10,016 nt of DNA, taken from contig CALNCF010000421.1 of NCBI GenBank assembly GCA_937875035.1, forward strand, positions 1 to 10,016, given 5' to 3'. Below are positions 1-6,026 of the stretch, piece by piece. The notes beneath the pieces are model-generated. The model saw only the letters and a program-made list of their open reading frames with translations, ran no database searches and was not told where the DNA came from. This DNA is from an uncultured Sphingobacteriaceae bacterium (lineage in GTDB: Bacteria; Bacteroidota; Bacteroidia; Sphingobacteriales; Sphingobacteriaceae). The translations under genes were made by a program, and so were the position numbers. How positions within the stretch are numbered: the first letter of the stretch is position 1; every line of letters begins with the position of its first letter.

Positions 1-71
1 TTCTCAAGCTCCATACATTGATACTCTTTATTCACGTTAAATCTACATTAAAAAATTAATATAAAAAGTCT

Positions 72-242
72 TTATTCCCTGGGAAGATCCTTAGGCTCGT
101 CTTTCGTTTCGGGCTTCGCCTTTTTATATTTCCACGGACAATGACGGCATCCGCTTTTGCAGCAATACCCGCGTTTCAGGTGATACTTTTCGGTAAACAC
201 GTAAAACCCGTTTTCTATATAGAAGTCTTCATGCTCAATCAT
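72..242 (-). CDS. DUF5522-type cysteine-rich small protein (56 aa)
   Basis: Short reading frame that begins with ATG at 242-240 and ends with TAA at 74-72. The protein has an aromatic and acidic N-terminus (MIEHEDFYIENGFYVFTEKY), then a compact cysteine cluster GYCCKSGCRHCPW with Cys27, Cys28, Cys32 and Cys35, then a lysine/glutamate/proline-rich tail. The cluster resembles the DUF5522 family of small Bacteroidota proteins, whose function is unknown to me. The four cysteines plus His34 could bind a metal such as zinc or an Fe-S cluster, which is inference. Its start overlaps the end of the upstream MBL-fold gene by 8 bases (235-242), so the two are probably translationally coupled and belong to the ybbR-coaE operon. 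Codon use and the intact cysteine spacing make a chance frame unlikely. Confidence 0.8.
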   Translation of the reverse strand: MIEHEDFYIENGFYVFTEKYHLKRGYCCKSGCRHCPWKYKKAKPETKDEPKDLPRE

Positions 243-1182
243 GATTCAGTATATGCACCTGGATCTTGCCTTCCAGGTGTGAACGAAGCTGCCGGCCATC
301 GCCATGCAGGGTCCAGATCTGCGAGGGCTTTACCTCTCCGATCAGCCTGTTGAGCTCAGCCCAGTCGGCATGGTCGCTGATGAACAGCTTGCTCGTATTA
401 TGTTCCTGTAAACGTTCCCAGCCGGAAGCGAAGATCATCCTGAAATCGCGCCGCTGCAAGTACGAATGATACGTCATGGGGGGAACAATGTAAACCAGGT
501 TTTGTTCTGTCTTCAATTCTTTTTTATCCAATACCTCTCCCCGTACATTGCTCATTCCAAACCGGTTATAAATATGCTGGTAGGGTAAGACCTGGTAATG
601 GATACGCAGCTTCTTCTCCGGGCAGTGGGTCATGACCAGCTCGGTAAGGCGCTGAGCCTTACCAAGTACATAGGCTCCGATGATGATATTCTGTCCTCCC
701 ATGTCGTTCAGCTTGCGGATCTCTTCCACAGGGTCGGGATGCTGCACCTGCGGGTCGGCAAAGGTCGTTTCAGTAATGAGCACATCAGCCTGCACCGGCA
801 GGATTGTTTCGCAGGTCGGATCATGCTGCATCTTAAAGTCGCCGGTATAGAGGTATCGTATCCCCTCCCATTCCATCAGCACCATGGCGCTGCCCAGGAT
901 ATGCCCGGCAGGGTAAAAGGTGATCCGCACCCCGTTCAGGGTAAACGACGACTGGAAGGGCATTTCGTGTAATACCTTGCCTGCATATTTCTTATAACGG
1001 AGCTGAATAAAGGCCATGGTAGGCGGCGTGGCGTACACATCAACACAGCCGGGTGCCACGTGGTCGCCATGAGCGTGCGATACTACCGCGGTACGTACGG
1101 CCCGCTGTGGGTCAAGGTAGAAGTCGCCGGTCTTACAGTATATCCCGGCCTCGGTGAGGCGTACAAAATCAGGTATGATCAT
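235..1182 (-). CDS. MBL-fold nuclease-like protein, ligase-associated exonuclease type
   Basis: A metallo-beta-lactamase-fold protein of about 315 aa resembling the ligase-associated DNA exonuclease family (TIGR04122-like). Visible motifs, numbered from the chosen start, are the N-terminal block GIYCKTGDFYLDP, the metal-binding HAHGDH (His36, His38, Asp40, His41), GHILGSA (His94), YTGDF (Asp115), DPTCET, ITETTF, YVLGKAQRL, ASGW, SDHADW (His271) and LHGDG (His293). All metal ligands expected for a two-metal active site seem present, so it is probably an active nuclease or hydrolase. No DNA ligase or helicase gene lies nearby, so the DNA-repair role known for ligase-linked relatives is not supported by context. 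I chose the ATG at 1182 because it makes a 4-base ATGA overlap with the coaE stop. An in-frame ATG at 1197 would add five residues. Confidence 0.85.
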   Translation of the reverse strand: MIIPDFVRLTEAGIYCKTGDFYLDPQRAVRTAVVSHAHGDHVAPGCVDVYATPPTMAFIQLRYKKYAGKVLHEMPFQSSFTLNGVRITFYPAGHILGSAMVLMEWEGIRYLYTGDFKMQHDPTCETILPVQADVLITETTFADPQVQHPDPVEEIRKLNDMGGQNIIIGAYVLGKAQRLTELVMTHCPEKKLRIHYQVLPYQHIYNRFGMSNVRGEVLDKKELKTEQNLVYIVPPMTYHSYLQRRDFRMIFASGWERLQEHNTSKLFISDHADWAELNRLIGEVKPSQIWTLHGDGRQLRSHLEGKIQVHILNHD

Positions 1183-1763
1183 GCGTTCCGGGTCCATTGC
1201 TGATGAAGCGCCATAACCTGCGGAATGAGCAGGGAATCATCGTCGTTTAAGATGACCAGGTCGGCCATCGCCCGCTTTTCTTCTTCAGGCATCTGCCGCG
1301 ACATGCGCGCCTGTACCTGCTCAGGGGTAGCCTGGTCGCGGGCGAGGGCTCGCCTCATGCGGGTTTCCGCATCAGCATATACCAATACATTGATGTCGTT
1401 CTTAAGATAGCTCCCGCTCTCGAACATAAGGGCTGCTTCCTTGAGAACATAAGGAGCCTGCTGCTGCGCGATCCAGCGGTCGAAGGAGCGGAATACGGCC
1501 GGGTGCACGGCTTCGTTCAGGAGCCGGAGCTTATCCGGATCGCTGAAGGCCTGTGAGGCAATGTGCGCACGATCGAGCATAGCACCCTTGTATGAATCTT
1601 CACCGAATACTTCCCTGATGCGCTGCATCAGCTCCGGGTCCTGCGTCATAACTTCTTTCGCGGCATCATCCGCATAAAACACCGGGATGCCCAGCACTTC
1701 GAAGATGCGGCATACCGTAGTCTTGCCGCTGCCGATCCCTCCTGTTATCCCGATTTTCAACAT
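1179..1763 (-). CDS. coaE: Dephospho-CoA kinase
   Basis: Phosphorylates the 3'-hydroxyl of dephospho-CoA with ATP, the last step of coenzyme A synthesis in the cytoplasm. The 194-residue protein starts MLKIGITGGIGSGKTT, with the P-loop GGIGSGKT at residues 8-15. It continues with the family block PVFYADDAAKEVM, in which Asp32 is the expected catalytic aspartate. Near the C-terminus, RMSRQMPEEEKRAMADLVILND is the conserved segment with the LID arginines and the AD-V-I-N strand. The length matches the family (about 195-205 aa). The frame stays open upstream to 1841, but that extension would overlap ybbR and lacks homology, so I chose the ATG immediately before the P-loop. The gene begins 4 bases after the ybbR stop and overlaps the next gene by 4 bases, which indicates cotranscription. 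Confidence 0.96.
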   Translation of the reverse strand: MLKIGITGGIGSGKTTVCRIFEVLGIPVFYADDAAKEVMTQDPELMQRIREVFGEDSYKGAMLDRAHIASQAFSDPDKLRLLNEAVHPAVFRSFDRWIAQQQAPYVLKEAALMFESGSYLKNDINVLVYADAETRMRRALARDQATPEQVQARMSRQMPEEEKRAMADLVILNDDDSLLIPQVMALHQQWTRNA

Positions 1764-1767
1764 ATGC

Positions 1768-2736
1768 TTATTTCTGTAAAATGTAATCCAGCCGCTGAGG
1801 ATATACCCTCGGGTAACGAATATACGAGGGCGAATCGGCAATGTCTACATCCAGCTGTCCTGAGCCAAAGGGCGAAGGCTGCGCGATCACCGTAAAGTCC
1901 TGCGGCTTTACTTTGTTATAATAATGCAGGCTTACCTGGTATTTCACCGTGCATACGGAAGGGAACAGGTGCACCGCACCGATGTTCAGGAAGCCCCGGG
2001 CCTGGATGGGTACTTCCACTTCGCCTTCGGTATACTTTTCGACCGGCATCATCAGCCTTACCTTTGTATGCGAGAGCTGCAGGTTAAGATGATCGTTGCC
2101 GAGCAGCTCAACCTCCTGGTCTACATTTTCATACAGGTTGTTCAATACGATGAGCTTGGTAGGCCAGTCGGAAATGCGCTTGATGAGCTCTACCGGACCG
2201 GTAATGGTGACGCTGTCGGGAACCAGCACCGTAGGTCCGTCGGTATCGTGCTGGGCTTCAAAAGAAGTTTCCAGGTTCAGCTTCACCGGCACCTTTTTAA
2301 AGGCTTTGGGCTCGAAGCTGAATTCCAGTATCCGAGGCTCCACACCGATCACACGGGTGCGTGTGGGCATCTGCGCGTTCAGCGATTCGAGATTGGTGTT
2401 CAGGTCGATCCGGTTCTCGGAGTTCAGCGCTCCCAGGTCGATGTGGATGGGCTCATTCAGGAACTCGAGGCGGGAACGGATAAAGTTCCATCCCGGGGCT
2501 TCGACGATCAGCTTTACCTGGCGCGAATCGCGGATATTGAGCGCCTTGTTCGGCGGTACATGCTCAAATATAAGGGGCGCTTTGATCTCAAAACGGTAAG
2601 TACGGCCCAGCACGTTCAGCATCCAGAAGATCGCTGCCGCGAAAAGGCACAGCACAAAGAGCAATAATCGCCGGCGGAGCCTTCTTCTCGATTTCTCCCT
2701 GTATAGCTGGACAATATAGACGATGTATTTTCTCAA
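1768..2736 (-). CDS. YbbR-domain membrane-anchored protein, TTG start
   Basis: A YbbR-like protein of about 322 aa: a basic N-terminal stretch (REKSRRRLRRR), one membrane helix (LLLFVLCLFAAAIFWML, about residues 24-40), then an extracytoplasmic region of beta-rich YbbR repeats with phrases such as LNIRDSRQVKLIVEAPGW and DSVTITGPVELIKRI. In Firmicutes the family member CdaR regulates the diadenylate cyclase CdaA. No cyclase gene is in this window, so that role is not supported here. No ATG lies upstream of the membrane helix. The frame opens at TTG 2784, but that codon lies in the terminator hairpin and coincides with the probable -33 element. I therefore prefer the TTG at 2736 just downstream of the TACCTTTG box, giving (M)RKYIVYIVQLYREKSR. 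Followed 4 bases later by coaE. Confidence 0.87.
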   Translation of the reverse strand: MRKYIVYIVQLYREKSRRRLRRRLLLFVLCLFAAAIFWMLNVLGRTYRFEIKAPLIFEHVPPNKALNIRDSRQVKLIVEAPGWNFIRSRLEFLNEPIHIDLGALNSENRIDLNTNLESLNAQMPTRTRVIGVEPRILEFSFEPKAFKKVPVKLNLETSFEAQHDTDGPTVLVPDSVTITGPVELIKRISDWPTKLIVLNNLYENVDQEVELLGNDHLNLQLSHTKVRLMMPVEKYTEGEVEVPIQARGFLNIGAVHLFPSVCTVKYQVSLHYYNKVKPQDFTVIAQPSPFGSGQLDVDIADSPSYIRYPRVYPQRLDYILQK

Positions 2737-2753
2737 TATGGATACGGCTGAAC

Positions 2754-2784
2754 CAAAGGTAGGGCTATAAAACAAAAATATCAA
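2754..2784 (-). promoter_or_regulatory. Probable ybbR-coaE-MBL-DUF5522 operon promoter
   Basis: On the minus strand TACCTTTG (2761-2754) matches the Bacteroidota -7 consensus TAnnTTTG. A TTG (2784-2782) lies 20 nt upstream, within the usual distance for the -33 element. Transcription would start near 2748, leaving a leader of only about 10 nt before the TTG start codon at 2736. The -33 element lies inside the stem of the yajC terminator. This is a consensus match and is not experimentally shown. Confidence 0.6.
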
Positions 2785-2807
2785 TCCTGAATACAGGATT
2801 GATATTT
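2769..2807 (-). terminator. Rho-independent terminator after yajC
   Basis: A perfect 14-bp inverted repeat pairs 2776-2789 with 2794-2807 around a 4-base AATA loop; its core is AATCCTG/CAGGATT. Read in the yajC direction (minus) it is followed by TTTTTGTTTTAT, a good U-tract. It lies about 25 bases past the yajC stop. On the plus strand it is followed by poor T-content, so it points in the minus direction. Confidence 0.8.
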
Positions 2808-2831
2808 CGCATTAATGTATGAGATGCCGGA

Positions 2832-3155
2832 TTATTTGTTATCCAGCTTTTTAGACGCATCCAGGGAAATAGCGGTCTTCTCGATCTTCATACGCACATT
2901 GTTCTCGATCTCGAGGATGAAGCTATCGTCGTTCACCTCTGCGATCTTACCATGAATACCTGCGATCGTGATCACTTTGTCGCCTTTCTTGATGCTGTCG
3001 ACAAATGATTTCTGCTCCTTCATTTTTTTCGTCTGCGGACGGATCATGAAGAAATAAAACACAACACCTACCAGTACGATCGGTAAGAAGTTCATTAATG
3101 GATTCGAGTCTCCTCCTTGCGGAGCTGCCATTAGTAATACGTTGATAATGCTCAT
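2832..3155 (-). CDS. yajC: Preprotein translocase accessory subunit YajC
   Basis: A small inner-membrane protein of 107 aa that associates with SecDF and the SecYEG translocon. A short N-terminal segment rich in Gly, Pro and Asn precedes one membrane helix (about residues 22-38, NFLPIVLVGVVFYFFMI). This runs directly into the YajC signature IRPQTKKMKEQKSF at residues 38-51. The cytoplasmic domain KKGDKVITIAGIHGKIAEV is also characteristic. Length is normal for the family. The ATG at 3155 follows an A-rich leader without a Shine-Dalgarno motif. It lies 16 bases after the DUF1573 gene in the same direction and ends at a strong terminator, so it is the last gene of the nusB-DUF1573-yajC unit. 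Confidence 0.96.
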   Translation of the reverse strand: MSIINVLLMAAPQGGDSNPLMNFLPIVLVGVVFYFFMIRPQTKKMKEQKSFVDSIKKGDKVITIAGIHGKIAEVNDDSFILEIENNVRMKIEKTAISLDASKKLDNK

Positions 3156-3171
3156 TGGATTGATTTATATG

Positions 3172-3618
3172 TTATTTCACTTCTAAAATTTCGCCTCTTA
3201 AATACAGCACCTTGGTGTTAGGAATCGTGTTCGATACCAGGGTGATGGTCTTGTTCTGCATACCCAGCTTGCCTTTGCTGTCGAACACCACCTCCACTTT
3301 TCCTTCTCCTCCCGGAGGGATCGGCTCTTCCGGCCATGAAGGCACGGTGCAGCCGCAGGACGCGCTGGCATTCGAAATAACCAGGGCTGTTTTTCCTACG
3401 TTTTTGAATTTAAAGGAATACGATACTTTCTCTCCTTCACTGATCTTCCCGAAATCGTAGGTATCGTGCTCAAACTCGAACTTTGGTAATTTGGTCTCAT
3501 CAACTGTACCGTCGGCATTGATCGGGTTCTCTACCCCTGCCTGCTTCATGGTACCGTCGCTCTTGCAGGAGGCCATCACTATAACGGCCGTTAACATAAG
3601 GAATGATAATCTTTTCAT
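3172..3618 (-). CDS. DUF1573-family lipoprotein
   Basis: A 148-residue envelope protein. It begins with a lipoprotein signal peptide, MKRLSFLMLTAVIVMASC, in which Cys18 would be the lipid-modified residue (lipobox VMASC). It is followed by Lys and Ser rather than the acidic residues typical of surface-exported lipoproteins in this phylum. Residues 47-146 form a DUF1573 domain, an immunoglobulin-like or ASH/MSP-like beta-sandwich, with the hallmarks FEHDTYDFGKISEGEKV, FKFKNVGKTALVI, ASCGCT (Cys88 and Cys90) and PPGGEGKVEVVFDSKGK. The function of DUF1573 proteins is not established. The gene sits between nusB (31-base gap) and yajC (16-base gap), and this placement is common in Bacteroidota. 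A periplasm-facing lipoprotein is the most I can claim. Confidence 0.92.
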   Translation of the reverse strand: MKRLSFLMLTAVIVMASCKSDGTMKQAGVENPINADGTVDETKLPKFEFEHDTYDFGKISEGEKVSYSFKFKNVGKTALVISNASASCGCTVPSWPEEPIPPGGEGKVEVVFDSKGKLGMQNKTITLVSNTIPNTKVLYLRGEILEVK

Positions 3619-3649
3619 AAGTTCTAAAAACGGTATAAAGTTACTAATC

Positions 3650-4597
3650 TTATTCCAGCAGTCCGCGACCCGTTTTGCGGATCATGTTATCTTTTTTCAG
3701 ATCACCCAGCACCTTATCGAGGATACCGTTAATAAAGGTCTTACTGTTCGGCGTGCTGAATTCCTTGCTGATGTCGATGTATTCGTTCATGGTCACCTTG
3801 ATCGGGATCGACGGAAAATGGATCATTTCGGCAATGGCCATCTTCATCAGGATCGTGTCGATCATCGCCAGGCGGTCCATATCCCAGTTCTGGGTCTTCG
3901 ACGCGATCATCTCACCGTATTTATCGTTATTCAGGATGGTCTTCTGGAAAAGCTCGACAATATAGTCGCGGTCTTCCACCCAGCTGGTCGTTAGCTCCAT
4001 CAGGCGCTGCTCATGGCCGCCATCCTTTTTAAAGGTCTTCACCGTCTTGATCACCATGCTCTCGACCGCGTCAACATCTACCGGCCAGTTGATATGCAGC
4101 TCTTCCATGTGCTGCTCCAGCAGAGGTAATTTGAAGATCACCTTTTTGAATACGAACAGCATGAAATCCTGGTCTTCCTTCTCGGTATGCTCCACCACGG
4201 CGGCGTATGCCTTGTATTCGTCGGTCGCCTTGAGCTTGTTATACAGTTCCCGCAGCAATACGGCTTCGGCGCTGAATGAGCTCTTATACTTGTTCACCTG
4301 TCCTAAAAACTCGGTATTCTCCTGGAGCAACTGTATAAAATAATTGGAAGCAAGCACGGCCCGCGCGCTCAGGTCATCCTGGGTAGGACGATGTTTGGTT
4401 GGCTTTTCTTTTACATCGTTCTCTTCGAATCCGGCCAGCTCTACCCCGAGCTGTAAAAGGTAGACGTAAAATTCATTTACCTTCTGGATATTGGTGAGAA
4501 GATTCTTCTCAAACGCCCGCATATCTTTTGCTTCAGCCTGGTAATAGGCATATAGGGTCTGCAATGCTTTAATGCGTAGGTGACGTCGGTTTAGCAT
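3650..4597 (-). CDS. nusB: Transcription antitermination factor NusB, enlarged form
   Basis: NusB binds boxA RNA with NusE/S10 and supports antitermination of rRNA operons. The protein starts MLNRRHLRIKALQTLYAYYQ, the RNA-binding N-terminal helix of NusB. Its C-terminal part holds the family core IPIKVTMNEYIDISKEFS followed by NGILDKVLGDL (about residues 264-299). At 315 aa it is more than twice the E. coli protein (139 aa). The extra roughly 150-170 residues lie between the N-terminal helix and the C-terminal core and are rich in Lys, Glu and aromatics. Similar long forms are usual in Bacteroidota. The frame is open to 4684, but the extra codons cross the terminator of the preceding gene, so I start at ATG 4597. 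No clear promoter was found between that terminator and the start. Confidence 0.93.
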   Translation of the reverse strand: MLNRRHLRIKALQTLYAYYQAEAKDMRAFEKNLLTNIQKVNEFYVYLLQLGVELAGFEENDVKEKPTKHRPTQDDLSARAVLASNYFIQLLQENTEFLGQVNKYKSSFSAEAVLLRELYNKLKATDEYKAYAAVVEHTEKEDQDFMLFVFKKVIFKLPLLEQHMEELHINWPVDVDAVESMVIKTVKTFKKDGGHEQRLMELTTSWVEDRDYIVELFQKTILNNDKYGEMIASKTQNWDMDRLAMIDTILMKMAIAEMIHFPSIPIKVTMNEYIDISKEFSTPNSKTFINGILDKVLGDLKKDNMIRKTGRGLLE

Positions 4598-4610
4598 AAT
4601 AAAAAAACAA

Positions 4611-4634
4611 GTAAGAACGAGTGTGTAAGAACGA
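4611..4634. repeat. Short tandem direct repeat ahead of nusB
   Basis: The 10-mer GTAAGAACGA occurs at 4611-4620 and again at 4625-4634 on the plus strand, a 14-base period. On the minus strand it reads TCGTTCTTAC twice, just after the leucine dehydrogenase terminator and before the nusB start. It could be a protein-binding site or a chance duplication; function unknown. Confidence 0.6.
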
Positions 4635-4637
4635 TTT

Positions 4638-4675
4638 AAAAAACCAGGTAATTCCGTTCGACCGGAACTACCTGG
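4638..4675 (-). terminator. Rho-independent terminator after leucine dehydrogenase
   Basis: A 13-bp stem pairs 4644-4656 with 4663-4675 around a 6-base loop, followed in the minus direction by six T (4643-4638). The single non-Watson-Crick position is a G-U wobble in RNA read from the minus strand but an A-C mismatch if read from the plus strand, so the hairpin works in the direction of the dehydrogenase gene. It lies 18 bases past that gene's stop. Confidence 0.88.
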
Positions 4676-4693
4676 AGGATTCATTAAAAAAAA

Positions 4694-5779
4694 TTAATAG
4701 GAAGCCTTGATCCGGCGGATGTCATCCATCCGTTTTTCCGCAATGCGGTTCGCGGCTTCGTATGTAGGAATATTTTCTTCTTTCGATTTTTTCAGGATCT
4801 CGGAAGTCACTTCATAAATGTGCTCTGTTTTTTCCATTGCGCGTTTCGCTGTATACCCGTTCAGCTCAGAATATACGTTGATCAGTCCGCCGGCATTGAT
4901 CAGGAAGTCAGGCGCATACAAGATACCCTTGTCCATCACCATTCTTCCGTGGATGTTCTCATCGGCAAGCTGGTTGTTCGCCGCGCCTGCAATGATGGTA
5001 CATTTCAGCTTTTCGAGTGTTTCCGTATTCACGGTCGCACCCAATGCGCAAGGCGCATAAATATCGATGTTCAGGTCGTAGATGGAGTTGTTGGCCACCA
5101 CTTCCGCGCCATATTTCTTGGCTATATAGGCCAGGCGCTCTTCGTTGATATCGGAGATGTACACCTTGGCATTCTCTTCGCGCAGGTGCTTCACCAGGTT
5201 TTCTCCTACGTGACCCACTCCCTGTACCGCCACGACCTTGCCAGCCAGGCTGTCGTTTCCGTACATGTGTTTCGCGCAGGCTTTCATACCCATGTATACA
5301 CCGAACGCAGTTACCGGCGAAGGATCGCCTAAGCCACCCAGCGATTCAGGAATACCGGCCACGTGGCGGGTTTCCATCTTGATGTATTCCATGTCCTTCG
5401 GACTTGTACCCACATCTTCCGCTGTAATATATTCACCGTTCAGGTTCTCGATGAACTTGCCGTACTTACGCATCAAAGCTTCGGATTTGTCTTTCTTTGA
5501 ATCGCCGATGATCACCGCTTTACCACCACCTAAGTTCAGGCCCGTAATAGCCGCTTTGTAAGTCATACCACGCGATAAACGCAGTACATCGTGAAGCGCT
5601 TCCGCTTCGCTCTTATACTGCCACATCCGTGTACCACCCAGCGCCGGGCCCAGGGTCGTATCGTGAATGGCGATGATCGCCTTTAAACCTGTTGCTTTAT
5701 CCTGGCAAAAAACCACTTTCTGGTGGTCATTCTCAGCCATCTTGTTAAAAACCGAGTTTTCTCCTAAAATATCTGACAT
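4694..5779 (-). CDS. ldh: Leucine dehydrogenase (Glu/Leu/Phe/Val dehydrogenase family)
   Basis: Catalyses reversible NAD-dependent oxidative deamination of leucine and other branched-chain amino acids to 2-oxo acids and ammonia. At 361 aa it has the length of Bacillus leucine dehydrogenases and closely resembles them, for example FCQDKATGLKAIIAIHDTTL, GPALGGTRMW (44-53), MTYKAA with substrate-binding Lys75, LNLGGGKAVIIGD with catalytic Lys87, and ITAEDVGT with Asp122. The Rossmann domain shows VAVQGVGHVGENL (GxGxxG at 187-192) and an acidic Asp210 after the next strand, which favours NAD over NADP. DIYAPCALGA, AGAANNQL and APDFLINAGGLINV complete the family pattern. It has its own probable promoter and ends at a strong terminator, so it is probably monocistronic and separate from nusB. 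A preference for valine or phenylalanine cannot be excluded. Confidence 0.93.
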   Translation of the reverse strand: MSDILGENSVFNKMAENDHQKVVFCQDKATGLKAIIAIHDTTLGPALGGTRMWQYKSEAEALHDVLRLSRGMTYKAAITGLNLGGGKAVIIGDSKKDKSEALMRKYGKFIENLNGEYITAEDVGTSPKDMEYIKMETRHVAGIPESLGGLGDPSPVTAFGVYMGMKACAKHMYGNDSLAGKVVAVQGVGHVGENLVKHLREENAKVYISDINEERLAYIAKKYGAEVVANNSIYDLNIDIYAPCALGATVNTETLEKLKCTIIAGAANNQLADENIHGRMVMDKGILYAPDFLINAGGLINVYSELNGYTAKRAMEKTEHIYEVTSEILKKSKEENIPTYEAANRIAEKRMDDIRRIKASY

Positions 5780-5851
5780 TCTATCTGGATTAAATAATTA
5801 CAATACTGCCCTCTCACTTATTCCAGCCCACATTTTTTATTTGGTTCGGGG

Positions 5852-5882
5852 CAAAAGTAGGGTATTTTTTCTATTGTTCCAA
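5852..5882 (-). promoter_or_regulatory. Probable promoter of leucine dehydrogenase
   Basis: On the minus strand TACTTTTG (5859-5852) matches the Bacteroidota -7 element TAnnTTTG. TTG (5882-5880) lies exactly 20 nt upstream as a -33 element. The predicted leader to the ATG at 5779 is about 65 nt and A/T-rich. This is a consensus match only. Confidence 0.65.
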
Positions 5883-5925
5883 TGTTTTAGGCGATGCCGG
5901 CAGCCTTCATACAGCGCCGGCCCTT

Positions 5926-5937
5926 GCCTGTACAGGC
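5926..5937. repeat. 12-bp perfect palindrome in divergent intergenic region
   Basis: GCCTGTACAGGC is a perfect 12-bp palindrome between the leucine dehydrogenase and ABC exporter promoters. Two copies of the 6-mer GCCGGC lie nearby at 5896-5901 and 5916-5921. The site could be an operator for a dimeric regulator or part of a small hairpin; nothing in the window names a regulator for it. Confidence 0.5.
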
Positions 5938-6005
5938 TGTTCAACAGTTAAAATCAGGCTTTTGTTTCCCGTTTTCCGCTCATTCAAAAGGAAACAATTT
6001 AGTTA

Positions 6006-6013
6006 TACCTTTG
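6006..6013 (+). promoter_or_regulatory. Probable -7 element of ABC exporter promoter
   Basis: TACCTTTG matches TAnnTTTG and lies only 13 bases before the ATG at 6027, so the transcript would have a leader of under about 10 nt. No good TTG/TTTG element is present 17-23 nt upstream, which lowers confidence. Confidence 0.5.
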
Positions 6014-6026
6014 TCATCATTAGCTT

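Noticed and set aside
1..14. Possible start of another minus-strand gene (ATG at 14-12)
   Set aside because: Only four codons remain in the window, which is too few to call a gene; 15-71 otherwise shows only A/T-rich spacer with no hairpin of note.
1764..1841. N-terminal extension of coaE
   Set aside because: It would overlap ybbR, and the CoaE family begins just before the P-loop, at ATG 1763.
1924..2667. Long plus-strand open frame of 247 codons
   Set aside because: It lies antisense within ybbR, has no recognisable domain and no promoter, and the opposite strand encodes a clear YbbR protein.
3619..3649. TAACTTTA before the DUF1573 gene as an internal promoter
   Set aside because: A seven-of-eight match without a supporting -33 element in a 31-base gap inside an operon is too weak.
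4598..4684. N-terminal extension of nusB to 4684
   Set aside because: The extra codons translate the leucine dehydrogenase terminator hairpin and U-tract.
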